A DNA stretch of 64,000 bases from Streptomyces pristinaespiralis (lineage in GTDB: Bacteria; Actinomycetota; Actinomycetes; Streptomycetales; Streptomycetaceae). Shown here one piece after another: positions 45,375 to 53,663 of the stretch. The notes below the pieces were generated by a model that saw only the letters and a list, made by a program, of their open reading frames with translations, did not search any database and was not told the origin of the DNA. Numbering within the stretch: the first letter of the stretch is position 1; each line of letters starts with the position of its first letter. The DNA lies in contig NZ_CP011340.1 in assembly GCF_001278075.1 (NCBI RefSeq), forward strand, positions 1,674,001-1,738,000. The letters are read 5' to 3'. The position numbers and the translations under genes are program-made.

Positions 45375-45572
45375 CCGTTGCCCTCCCTCGATCCCGGTCC
45401 GGCTCACAACTCCAGGGAGCCGATGCAGTGTCAGTGCCCCGTTCGACAACGGCATGCGCGGGGCCGGGCGGCTTCTGCTCGACCGGCACCAGGGACAAGC
45501 AGCGCCAGCGCCGAGGGGTGTTGACGTCGCCTACGATCACTCAGAGCATTCGCGCAAGAACGGGGAGGAATC

Positions 45573-46895
45573 GTGCGGACCACGGCAAGGCCTGCTGTCA
45601 CAAGAGTGCTGCTGTTGGCAACTGCTGTAGCACTGCTCGTCGGCACCGGGTGCAGTAGCGGCAGCGACACCTCGCCACTGGACTCGCCGAATAACGCGAC
45701 AACGACACCGGCGTCGCCATCCCGCCCCGTTCATGATCCTCCCTCCGAGTTCGCTCTCGGCTCCGGCAGCCCCATGCCGCAGGAAGCAACGGCCGGACGT
45801 CTGACCGTCGGCGGCACCCTCAAAGACCCACTCCCGATCGCCCTGCACAAGTCGACGGCCTACGTGGCACTACCAGACCGCGTCCAGGCAGTGGACACGG
45901 CGGACGGCCGCGTACTGGCGACCATCGCGCCCCGCGAAGAGGCGGTGCGCAACTCCGCTGAGTGGGACGTCGACGACTCGGCACAGGCTCCCGCTGTCGT
46001 CCCTCACGGCGACGCGTCGACGCTTCTGGCTCCGTTCTTGGTCGAGCAGTCCGGCACCGGCACCCAGGCGGACCATACGGCGGTCGAGCTCACCGGCAGC
46101 GACACGGACTCCCACGAAGTGACATGGCGGCTCGTGCTGGATCTCCCGAAGTGGGCGGAGACCTCTCTCAGTACGCTGTACACCCGAGTCTCGGGCAGTG
46201 AGAACGGGAAGGCGCTGGTCACCGTCTGGGACCGGACGAACGCCATCACGTTCGCGGTCGACGTGGGCACGCACAAGGTCCTCTGGACACTGGACGGGTT
46301 CTGGGCCATCGGCATTGCGGCAGGTACTGCGTTTGGTGCGACCCTCGAGGATGGGACGGCCCATGAGCGGGTGGCCGGGCACGGCATCGTCGACGGAAGG
46401 CGGCGCTGGATCGGCACGGACAGCTTCGGCCTCAGCGCCTATTCCGCTGGTCCGCACCTGATCATCCTCCGTGGCCGTGACTATGCCTCGGGTGAGGCGT
46501 ACCACCGCCTTGTGGACGCGCGCACCGGCACAACGAGACGTGAGATGCCGGCCGACCTTGCCGGCGCTGATTGCACATACGACGACCGGAGGACACTCGT
46601 ATGCTCCGGCAAGGGAGCCGAGGGCGATGTAGCAGCGGGATTGGACGCCGGCAGCGGCGAGATTCTGTGGCAACTGCCCGACGACGCTGCCGATCGCGTC
46701 GCACCGAAGGTTTCCACCGCGTGGCACGGCCGGGTCTACGGAACCACGGGCAACGGAATCGTCGCACTCGACGCACGCACCGGGAAGGATCTCCCAACGG
46801 CACCTGCCATCGCTCCGATCCTGGTCAACGAGACGGTGGGGCTCGCCCTCGACGAGAGCGGGGACATCCTGATGGCCTATCCCACGAGCGGCTGA
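45573..46895 (+). CDS. Lipoprotein with PQQ-like beta-propeller repeats
   Basis: A 440-residue exported lipoprotein. The signal peptide ends in the lipobox LLVGTGC, so it should be anchored to the outer face of the membrane. A Ser/Thr/Pro-rich spacer leads to a beta-propeller with repeats such as VQAVDTADGRVLATI, TFAVDVGTHKVLWTLDG, LDAGSGEILWQLP and VALDARTGKDLP, typical of PQQ/pyrrolo-quinoline-like repeat domains without the cofactor. The GTG at 45573 has GGGGAGG upstream. It probably acts as a scaffold or sensor. It lies 190 bp before a toxin gene, but the link is not proven. Confidence 0.82.
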   Translation: MRTTARPAVTRVLLLATAVALLVGTGCSSGSDTSPLDSPNNATTTPASPSRPVHDPPSEFALGSGSPMPQEATAGRLTVGGTLKDPLPIALHKSTAYVALPDRVQAVDTADGRVLATIAPREEAVRNSAEWDVDDSAQAPAVVPHGDASTLLAPFLVEQSGTGTQADHTAVELTGSDTDSHEVTWRLVLDLPKWAETSLSTLYTRVSGSENGKALVTVWDRTNAITFAVDVGTHKVLWTLDGFWAIGIAAGTAFGATLEDGTAHERVAGHGIVDGRRRWIGTDSFGLSAYSAGPHLIILRGRDYASGEAYHRLVDARTGTTRREMPADLAGADCTYDDRRTLVCSGKGAEGDVAAGLDAGSGEILWQLPDDAADRVAPKVSTAWHGRVYGTTGNGIVALDARTGKDLPTAPAIAPILVNETVGLALDESGDILMAYPTSG

Positions 46896-47085
46896 AGGGT
46901 CTCGCGACCGCAACTGATCTCCGGGTGCCCCGGACTGTGCCTGCGGGGCGGGGCCCGGACAGACGGCGCTCCGACTCGACGCGGCAAGCCCCTGCAGCCG
47001 CCCGCAGTCGGCCGATACCCGTACAGACGTGCCAACCGACTCGTACTAAGTTGATCACTCACGTCTGCAACGGGGAGGCAGCACA

Positions 47086-48732
47086 GTGAGCGGACTCGCA
47101 CCTGATCTGAAGTTCGTCGCCGAAGGAATGATTCGCGGCTCCATGGGGCTCATCGAGTCCATGCGCGGCGCCCGCGACACCGCCATTGCCCTCGGTCACG
47201 AGCTTGCGCGGCAGCACGGGATGGCCGGAGACGACGACGCCGGGCGTGCGTTCGCCAAGGTGTACGTGTCGGCCGCGTCCGCCACCTTGAACCAGATGGG
47301 CTTCAGCTCCTACGTCCTTGGGGAGACGAGCCGCGGTCTCATGCGCACCGCGCGCGAGTTCATGGCCCAGGAGAGCAAGCTGGTCGCCCAGCTTCTCGGA
47401 AAGCAGGTGGATCTGACCGTAGGCATGGGCGACCCTGGGGCCGACTGCACGGAGAACTACCTGGGCCTGGGCCGTGACCTGCCCGAGGTGGTCGGTGAAA
47501 CCGCCTGGTACGACCAGTACGCACCCTCAGGAAGAAGCGATCGGTTTCGCGGGTCGCAGGAGAAGATCCGGGACGTCGCCGGGTCCTGGCGACAGGCCGG
47601 CTCCCTGATGCAGCGGTTCCTGGAAGACGCGCAGACGTACTCCAGCACTGCCGGCAAGGCTCATTCCGGTGAGGCGGCCGACGCCTTCCGTGCGTACGTC
47701 AAACACTTCGTCGGTCTCACCTGCCCGCCTGCGAAGGCAGAGGCGGACGAACCGCTGGTGACGAACCTGGTCGCCGCGTGCTCACAACTCGCCAAGGCGT
47801 GCGACCGGTACGCGGACCACGTCGAGGCGGCCAAGGAGAGGATCCAGCAGCACCAGAACGATCTCTTCACAGTCGACATGCCATGGGACCAGCCGATGTT
47901 CGGGGCGAACGGATACGACGGCGGCCTGCACGACGCGGTGCTCAGCGACCCCTGGATACAGGACCTGGGCAACGTGGCGCACGCACTCGACTCGGCGGCC
48001 GGGCGAGTCAGACTGCCGCAGCCCGAGGGGCCGACACCTCCCGGCCTGCCCGGGGTACCCTTCCTGCCGCCGTTCATCAGGGTGCCTGTGCCCGTCCCTG
48101 TGCGCCTGGCGTCCTTCTCGGGGACATCGGCTCCCATGCTGCTTCCCACGGTCAATCCGGTCGACCCCGGCATCCCGTTCGCCGACCCCATACCTCCCGC
48201 CCCGGGGAGTACTCGCCTCCTCACCGCTTCGGAGCAACAGCAGTTCCGCACCTGGGCCAATACTCTGCGCCCCGGAGGACTGGCCGGGGGCGGCGGGCCC
48301 CACAATCCGGACAACGCCTACCAGTTGCGTATCGCGGGCTACCCCGAGCGTGAGGTACCGCTGGCGGGTCAGAGGCGAGGGCTCATGGTGGACGGCATAC
48401 GCCCTGCGGACGGCCACCTCGTCGAAGCGAAGCACGTACGGGACCCTGACTGCACGAAGAAGAGTTTCAGATCTCTCGACAGGGTGAACGAGACGCTGGT
48501 CAAGCCCGTCAAAATCAACAGCCAGGGCAAGATCGCATGGGATCCCATGGTCGACTCCATGTATCGCGGCGACCAGAGGGAGCTGAACCGGTACAAGCAG
48601 GCCATGGACAACCCGGCGAACAACGAGATCCGGGGCTTGGAGATCGTCACGAACGGCAAGGACCAAGCCGCTTACTGGCAATCCATGATGGCGATGACAG
48701 GGACTCCCGGATCGACGCGCTACGTACCGTGA
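47086..48732 (+). CDS. Polymorphic toxin with restriction-endonuclease-fold C-terminus
   Basis: A 548-residue protein without a signal peptide. The N-terminal 270 residues are helical with WXG-like spacing (SLMQRFLEDAQTYSSTAGKA), as in ESX/type VII-exported effectors. A Pro-rich hinge (about 300-370) follows. The C-terminal domain (about 411-548) has AYQLRIAGYPEREVPL, then the nuclease-like Asp in LMVDGIRP (about 437) and ExK in LVEAKHVRDPDC (Glu447, Lys449), ending GLEIVTNGKDQAAYWQSMMA. This resembles the restriction-endonuclease-fold toxin families (Tox-REase-2 or -5). It probably cleaves DNA in target cells. The next gene, 26 bp on, is the likely immunity gene. Confidence 0.82.
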   Translation: MSGLAPDLKFVAEGMIRGSMGLIESMRGARDTAIALGHELARQHGMAGDDDAGRAFAKVYVSAASATLNQMGFSSYVLGETSRGLMRTAREFMAQESKLVAQLLGKQVDLTVGMGDPGADCTENYLGLGRDLPEVVGETAWYDQYAPSGRSDRFRGSQEKIRDVAGSWRQAGSLMQRFLEDAQTYSSTAGKAHSGEAADAFRAYVKHFVGLTCPPAKAEADEPLVTNLVAACSQLAKACDRYADHVEAAKERIQQHQNDLFTVDMPWDQPMFGANGYDGGLHDAVLSDPWIQDLGNVAHALDSAAGRVRLPQPEGPTPPGLPGVPFLPPFIRVPVPVPVRLASFSGTSAPMLLPTVNPVDPGIPFADPIPPAPGSTRLLTASEQQQFRTWANTLRPGGLAGGGGPHNPDNAYQLRIAGYPEREVPLAGQRRGLMVDGIRPADGHLVEAKHVRDPDCTKKSFRSLDRVNETLVKPVKINSQGKIAWDPMVDSMYRGDQRELNRYKQAMDNPANNEIRGLEIVTNGKDQAAYWQSMMAMTGTPGSTRYVP

Positions 48733-48758
48733 ATCAGCCGTGAACCAGAGGAAACGCA

Positions 48759-49214
48759 GTGGCCACCGAACGCAATGTCCGCACCAACATCGGCTTCTAT
48801 CCTCCTCAGGAGGACGGCGGCGCCTGGCGCTCCAACCTGCCATCGCTGGAGGATGCGCTCCGGCAGTCATTCCCCGACCCTGTCATCGAGCATTCGATCT
48901 CTCCGCTGCACGGCGAGCAGGCGCTCGACTTCGAGATCGCGCTGGCTCCCGAGGTGTGGCTCACCGGCACCTCGTCCATGGAGGAACCCGACTACGCCTA
49001 CATCACCCTCGTCGATGCCACCGCCGACGAGGCAGCCGTCTTCGCGACGTGGCTGCGTGACTCGTTCGTGCCGTCACCCGATCTCGTGCGCTTCATCAGC
49101 AGCCTCGCCATGGCCGGCGGCGAAGAGACGCCGTGGGTCCTGCCGGCCACGGGAGGCAGCGAAGAGGTCCTGGCGGAGATCCGGCGGCACATCGAGACCT
49201 TCGACGTCTTCTGA
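48759..49214 (+). CDS. Probable immunity protein for the REase-fold toxin
   Basis: A 151-residue soluble acidic protein beginning VATERNVRTNIGFYPP, with WRSNLPSLEDALRQSFPD, LDFEIALAPEVWLTG, YAYITLVDATADEAAVFATW and a helical tail EVLAEIRRHIETFDVF. The GTG start has GAGGAAA upstream and lies 26 bp after the toxin stop. No family name is certain, but size, charge and position are those of polymorphic-toxin immunity proteins. A 24-bp piece of this gene is also present at 31639-31662. Confidence 0.65.
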   Translation: MATERNVRTNIGFYPPQEDGGAWRSNLPSLEDALRQSFPDPVIEHSISPLHGEQALDFEIALAPEVWLTGTSSMEEPDYAYITLVDATADEAAVFATWLRDSFVPSPDLVRFISSLAMAGGEETPWVLPATGGSEEVLAEIRRHIETFDVF

Positions 49215-49220
49215 GCCATC

Positions 49221-49675
49221 GCGATGCCGTCGACCGCCTCACGGTGCCGTCGCTCACCAACAGTCCGGAGGCCGGCGAAGATCTCCTCCAACACCACACC
49301 TACGCCTACCGGGCAGACAACCACGTCACCGAGATCCGGGAACTGACCAGCGCCGTGAGCGTGGACGGCGGTGACCCGACCGGTCGGATCGAGGTCGTAG
49401 CGACGGACGCCCGGACGGAATGCGAAGCGCGCTTCCACGCGGTGATCACGGACGTCGTCGGGACCCCCACGGAGCTGGTGACACCGGACGGACGCATAGC
49501 CAGGCAGGAACGCACCACCGTTTGGGGCACCCGCCTGCCGGCACCGCCCGGCTCGTCGTCGGTCGACTGCCCTCTCCGTTTTCCGGGCCAGTACCGCGAT
49601 TCGGAAACCGACCTCAATTACAACTACTTCCGCTACTACGACGACCAAGTCGCCGCCGCCCCGGCGTCAGAATGA
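49221..49675 (+). pseudogene. RHS-repeat protein remnant with internal inversion
   Basis: The frame reads DAVDRLTVPSLT, LLQHHTYAYRADNHVTEIRE and LTS, a typical RHS/YD-repeat stretch. It loses the pattern for about 18 codons, then resumes with ITDVVGTPTELVTPDGRIAR, RTTVWGT and CPLRFPGQYRDSETDLNYNY, the conserved RHS core end. The lost 54 bp (49352-49405), read on the opposite strand, give RRYDLDPTGRVTAVHAHG, exactly what an RHS repeat should have there. No start codon or full-length gene is present. It is the tail of a former RHS toxin carrier. Confidence 0.75.
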
Positions 49676-49766
49676 TCGATGAAGTGCGGCTGGAGAGGAT
49701 CCGCCTGGATCTGCATGCCAAACTGGGCGAGCCCGATGTCAAGACCACGCCGAAGGAAACATAGAG

Positions 49767-50240
49767 GTGTGGCAGTTGTCGGACGCCCCGAAGGCGACCG
49801 TCACCTATCGGCCGTTCAGCAAAGCCGGTGGAGCACCCATCGACTACAACGGCGTGGACGGCCTGGACATGAAACGCTTCCACATACCGCAGCAATGGGA
49901 CCGAGTCATGGTGAACCAGGATGCATACCGCCGCGAGCTGGAATATCTGACCCAGTACGCCGAGGACGACTGGCTGGGATTCTCTGTTGTCAGCGGCTCC
50001 GTGGGCACCCTCCTCGGGCGCGGCGCGTCGTTCCGTGAGCAGTTGGCGTTGCTCCTGCGGATTGTCGGCGACCTGTACGACGCAGGAGCACGAGCCGGCG
50101 AACTCACGGAGTCGACGAAGGACCCTTTTCTTCCCTGGCCATGGGACAAGGTAGAGGTTCTGACGCGAATCACAGCAGATGTCGAGCAGCATTCCCGCCT
50201 GCCCGATTCTGGCGACATCTGTTGGTTCGCGGTGCCGTGA
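49767..50240 (+). CDS. Hypothetical protein, possible immunity protein of the lost RHS toxin
   Basis: A 157-residue soluble protein beginning VWQLSDAPKATVTYRPFSK, with MKRFHIPQQWDRVMVNQDAY, FSVVSGSVGTLLGRGASFRE and PFLPWPWDKVEVLTRITADV. GAAGGA lies 9 bases before the GTG. It directly follows the RHS remnant and a 30-codon scrap (49672-49764), the slot where an RHS-associated immunity gene normally sits. The gene looks intact while its toxin is gone, as with orphan immunity genes. Family not recognised. Confidence 0.55.
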   Translation: MWQLSDAPKATVTYRPFSKAGGAPIDYNGVDGLDMKRFHIPQQWDRVMVNQDAYRRELEYLTQYAEDDWLGFSVVSGSVGTLLGRGASFREQLALLLRIVGDLYDAGARAGELTESTKDPFLPWPWDKVEVLTRITADVEQHSRLPDSGDICWFAVP

Positions 50241-50284
50241 TGCCGGCATGAGCGAGATGCTCGCGGGTGGCGTCACCCTGTCCC

Positions 50285-50520
50285 CGGGGCGCAGAGGAGC
50301 CGACTGCGCAGGCCGGTCGCGCGGGCGGCCCGGATCCGGTCTTCTGCGCGGGCCCGCAGCCGGTGGCGGAGCTCGAGGTCGGCGATCGGCCGGTCCGGGG
50401 GCGCGAAGCACGTGATCCGCATGCCGTTCGCATCGGTGATTCTCAACTGGGCCCCGGGCTGCGAACGTTCCCCTCGGACACCAACCGCATGCCCTTCGGC
50501 CAGCCGCCCAGCCGGTCGAA
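50285..50520 (-). mobile_element. IS1380-family transposase fragment
   Basis: The minus strand encodes ITDANGMRITCFAPPDRPIA followed by DLELRHRLRARAEDRIRAAR and ATGLRSR, which matches the catalytic core region of IS1380-type transposases (GMRITCFAT, then ADLELRHRRRARxEDRIR). Sequence on either side does not continue the protein, so only about 80 codons survive. The remaining 190 bp up to the Lrp gene show nothing recognisable. Confidence 0.7.
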
Positions 50521-50706
50521 CCGTCGCCGCAGGCAAATGCCCGCCAGGAGCTGTGGTCACCCCTCACGTCGCGTGCCGCTGCTTTCGACTCTCGCCGTCT
50601 TCGACATCTTCACGCGACCCGTCGGCAGCTGCTCGCAAGGCGGGACTTCTCAGTCGTCGGGCAGCCGCCATGCGGTGAGGGCCAGGGTTGCCCGTGTCGT
50701 CGCCGG

Positions 50707-51153
50707 TCACGGCCGGTCGGGTCCGCGGTAGGGCAGGGGCTGGCTGTAGACCACGCTGGTGGTCGTGCTGCCGAAACCCGCCAGCTCGTCCATGAGTGTC
50801 TCCAGATGCCCCATCGAGGCCGCGGCCACCTTGAGGGTGTAGCAGTCGTCACCCGTGGTGCGCAGGCACTCCAGGATCTCCCTCCGCTCGGCGAGCAGCC
50901 GGCGCAGCGGCTGGTGGTGGTTGCCCGGGTACTTCAACCGGACGATGGCGAGGACGGGGTAGCCGACCTTGGTCAGGTCGACCATCGCGTGATATCCGGT
51001 GATGACGCCCAGCGCCTCCAACTGCCGCACCCGTTCCGTGGTGGCCGAAGGACTGAGGCTCACGCGCCGCCCCAACTCGCTCAGCGATATGCGTGCTTCC
51101 TGCTGCAACTGGGCGATGATCGCCCAATCGACGTCATCGAGATTCACGGTCAT
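50707..51153 (-). CDS. Lrp/AsnC-family transcriptional regulator
   Basis: A 148-residue regulator with the N-terminal helix-turn-helix (LDDVDWAIIAQLQQEARISL, LGRRVSLSPSATTERVRQLE, GVITGYHAMVDLTKVGYPV) and a C-terminal RAM effector domain (ILECLRTTGDDCYTLKVAA, SMGHLETLMDELAGFGSTTT). It would bind an amino acid or related ligand. It diverges from the oxidoreductase/deaminase operon at 51247, which is its most likely target. Confidence 0.93.
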   Translation of the reverse strand: MTVNLDDVDWAIIAQLQQEARISLSELGRRVSLSPSATTERVRQLEALGVITGYHAMVDLTKVGYPVLAIVRLKYPGNHHQPLRRLLAERREILECLRTTGDDCYTLKVAAASMGHLETLMDELAGFGSTTTSVVYSQPLPYRGPDRP

Positions 51154-51246
51154 GCCACGAATCTACCGGGAAAACAGTGGGAGATCGTCGGAACGACCGG
51201 GAAGAGTTCGTTCCGTCCTCCTGGTTCGCCGGGATAGCCTCGGCTC

Positions 51247-52065
51247 ATGCAACTGGGCGTCAACGTACCCAACTTCGGACCAGGAACCGATCCCGGCGTG
51301 CTGCGCGAGTGGGCGCGGATCGTCGAAGGGCTCGGCTTCGACCTCCTGATGGTGTCGGACCATGTGGCCGTCACCCCGGACGTCGCCGAGCAGTACCCGG
51401 AGCCCTTCTACGAACCGTTCACCGCACTGTCCTGGCTGGCCGGTGTCACCACCGAGCTGCGCCTGGGCACGTCCGTGCTCGTCATGCCCTACCGGCATCC
51501 CCTGCTGGTCGCCCGCATGGCGGCCAACCTCGACCGGATCAGCGACGGGCGGCTCGTACTCGGGGTGGGCGTCGGCTGGGCACGTCAGGAGTTCGAGGCG
51601 CTCGGCGTGCCGTTCACCCGACGCGGCAGGCTCACCGAGGATTACCTGGCGGCCCTGCGGGACGCCTGGCACGAGGAATCCGACGGCCCCACCCCCTCGG
51701 TGCCCATCTGGGTCGGCGGCAACAGCGCGACAGCCGTGCGGCGCGCCGTCAGGTTCGGCGATGCCTGGCATCCGCTGAGGAACACGATGCCGTGGCTGCG
51801 CTCGGCCGTGGCGAACCACTCCCTGCCGGGCTTCGCGCCCCGCATCGAGCTGCGGCTGACGACGGAGCCGGTCGACGACCCTGACCGGCTCGCCGGCGTC
51901 GGAACCATCGAGCAGATCCTCGAGGATCTCGACGAGTTGCGCCGGCTCGGCGCCGACACCGTCGTGCTCGACCCCTACCACGAAGATCCCGAGGAGACCC
52001 GCCGGCCGCATGTGGCCTGGCAGGCGCTCACGGCCGTGGCCACACACTGGAGGACACGATCATGA
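51247..52065 (+). CDS. LLM-class flavin/F420-dependent oxidoreductase
   Basis: A 272-residue luciferase-like TIM-barrel enzyme with NVPNFGPGTDPGVLREWA, the DLLMVSDHVAVTPD segment, RLGTSVLVMPYRHPLLVARM, a GRLVLGVGVGWARQEFEALG signature and VPIWVGGNSATAVRRA. These features place it in the F420-dependent group common in actinobacteria, although FMN use is not excluded. It overlaps the deaminase gene by ATGA, so the two probably act in one pathway on a nitrogen heterocycle. Divergent from the Lrp gene. Confidence 0.9.
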   Translation: MQLGVNVPNFGPGTDPGVLREWARIVEGLGFDLLMVSDHVAVTPDVAEQYPEPFYEPFTALSWLAGVTTELRLGTSVLVMPYRHPLLVARMAANLDRISDGRLVLGVGVGWARQEFEALGVPFTRRGRLTEDYLAALRDAWHEESDGPTPSVPIWVGGNSATAVRRAVRFGDAWHPLRNTMPWLRSAVANHSLPGFAPRIELRLTTEPVDDPDRLAGVGTIEQILEDLDELRRLGADTVVLDPYHEDPEETRRPHVAWQALTAVATHWRTRS

Positions 52066-52493
52066 TTTCCCCTGCCGACGCGGCGTTCCTGCGGCGGGCG
52101 GTCGCCATCGCGGCCCACGCCGTCACGCTGGGCGACGCGCCGTACGGCTCCCTGCTGGTCGGCCCGGACGGCGCGACTCTCGCCGAGGCGCACAACACGG
52201 TGCAGCGCGACAACGACATCAGCGCCCATCCGGAACTGAAGCTCGCACGCTGGGCCGCCCGCGAACTCGACAAGGACACGGCCTCGGGCACCACCCTGTA
52301 CACCAGCTGTCAGCCTTGCGGGATGTGCACCGGCGGCATCGTCCGCTCCGGTCTCGGTCGCGTCGTCTACGCGCTCTCCACCGAGCAGCTCATCGAGCTC
52401 AACCCGGCCGGGTCCTGGCCGACGGTCACCGAACTCGGACCGGCCCTGTTCGACGAGGCCCGCGCCCCCATCGACGCCTACTACCGGGCGTAA
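52062..52493 (+). CDS. Cytidine/deoxycytidylate deaminase-family nucleoside deaminase
   Basis: A 143-residue zinc deaminase with the first zinc/catalytic motif as HPE (DISAHPELKLA) rather than the more usual HAE, and the second as TSCQPCGMC (PCxxC). It belongs to the guanine/cytosine/TadA-like group and would hydrolytically deaminate a base or nucleoside. GGAGGA precedes the ATG, which overlaps the oxidoreductase stop. Together they may salvage or degrade a purine or pyrimidine derivative. Confidence 0.88.
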   Translation: MISPADAAFLRRAVAIAAHAVTLGDAPYGSLLVGPDGATLAEAHNTVQRDNDISAHPELKLARWAARELDKDTASGTTLYTSCQPCGMCTGGIVRSGLGRVVYALSTEQLIELNPAGSWPTVTELGPALFDEARAPIDAYYRA

Positions 52494-52594
52494 CCGTCGG
52501 CACGCGCACCGGGCGGCCCATGGGCGGCCGTCCGATGCGACTCCTGCCGCGCACGCCGTGCGAACAGCGCGCCACCGGTCGGCTCCGTGGAATC

Positions 52595-52680
52595 GAGCCG
52601 GCTCCCATGGACGGGCCGGTCCGTACGAGCCGGCTCCCGTGGACGGGCCGGTCGGTACGAGCCGGCTCCCGTGGACGGCC
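52595..52680. repeat. 32-bp tandem repeat, 2.7 copies
   Basis: Copies at 52595-52626 and 52627-52658, with a partial third at 52659-52680. Each starts with the perfect palindrome GAGCCGGCTC and contains TGGACGGGCCGGTC. It lies downstream of the deaminase gene in a 344-bp gap that otherwise holds only a hairpin. Confidence 0.85.
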
Positions 52681-52716
52681 CGGGCAGCACGGCCGTGGTG
52701 CTTCTCATGACGAGGC

Positions 52717-52750
52717 CGGGCCCGGCCGGTCGTGGGACCGGCCGGGCCCG
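52717..52750. terminator. Strong hairpin between converging deaminase and hypothetical genes
   Basis: A perfect 15-bp stem (52717-52731 / 52736-52750) with a GTGG loop. It lies between two converging genes and probably terminates both. Confidence 0.8.
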
Positions 52751-52837
52751 TCGCGTGTTCACGACCACCGGTCGGCCGTCGAGCAGGTCGGTGGTGAGCC
52801 ACCCGCAGGACCACGACGGTGAGCGGCCACGCGACGA

Positions 52838-53482
52838 TCAGCCGTCGCCCGGCCGGGGCGGCGGCGCCCCTGACCCGCGCTGCTCCTGCACCCGCCGCCG
52901 CGCGTTCAGCGCCCATTCCTCGACCCCGTCGCGCAGCTCGTGCAGTCCCTCGTCGAACCGCCGCCACGCCGGAGCCGGGTCCCCCGCCGGAAACGCTCCC
53001 GCGTAATCGTCGAAGTCCTCCAGGAGCCGGCCGGCCAGTCGGGACAGCCGTTCCGCGTCCGCCACCTCGGGATCGTCCGCGGACAGACGCAGAGCGGAGT
53101 GGCGCAACAAGAGGCCCTGGTACAGCTCCTGGGCTCGAGTGAGCCCCTCCCCCACCGCGTTCCCGCGCCCCAGTCCTTCCTCGAAGTACCGGGGCCCCGC
53201 AGCCGCCAGGTGGACGAGCGCCATACGCACGTTCTCGACGCCGTTCAGGAACTGCGCGTACGCATCCCGCCGGGCCTGCCACAGCGCGTCCTCGCGATGC
53301 CCGTCCAACTGGAGCCGCACACCGGCCAACGCTGCCTCGACCTGTGCCCTCCCCGCCTCGCGCGCGGCATCGAGTGCGGCCTTGTTCGCGCGGCGGCCCG
53401 TGTGCAAGGCCGCCAGCGCCATGACGAGCGTTGCACCGACGCCGATGCCCGCGGCCCAGATGGCCGCCTCCCCCTGATCCAT
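52838..53482 (-). CDS. Membrane-anchored helical hypothetical protein
   Basis: A 214-residue protein starting MDQGEAAIWAAGIGVGATLV. A single N-terminal membrane helix (about residues 8-28) leads into a long charged helical region (ANKAALDAAREAGRAQVEAA, LDGHREDALWQARRDAYAQF, VADAERLSRLAGRLLEDFDD). The ATG at 53482 removes a non-conserved extension. It has the same architecture as the next gene at 53664. These one-helix-plus-coil proteins are common in Streptomyces and have no known role. Confidence 0.7.
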   Translation of the reverse strand: MDQGEAAIWAAGIGVGATLVMALAALHTGRRANKAALDAAREAGRAQVEAALAGVRLQLDGHREDALWQARRDAYAQFLNGVENVRMALVHLAAAGPRYFEEGLGRGNAVGEGLTRAQELYQGLLLRHSALRLSADDPEVADAERLSRLAGRLLEDFDDYAGAFPAGDPAPAWRRFDEGLHELRDGVEEWALNARRRVQEQRGSGAPPPRPGDG

Positions 53483-53663
53483 GGCCGGATTGTGGCACCG
53501 CCTGCCGCGCAGCCGGTCTGAGAACCATGCGATCACGCCAACCTGATCCGGCCTCACCTGTGCCTTGCGGAGATCACCCCCGTGATCGACGGGGCGGGGC
53601 GTGACGGTTCCGCGCCCTTTGAGCCGTCACGCGCGGGTCGGACGGCGGTCGCAGCGAGGCCGA

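Noticed and set aside
49672..49764. 30-codon frame MIDEVRLERIRLDLHAKLGE after the RHS remnant
   Set aside because: It overlaps the remnant stop as ATGA and could be coupled, but it is too short and without family; more likely a scrap of the lost toxin.
52595..52680. Possible CRISPR-like repeat
   Set aside because: Direct tandem units without spacers and no cas genes nearby.
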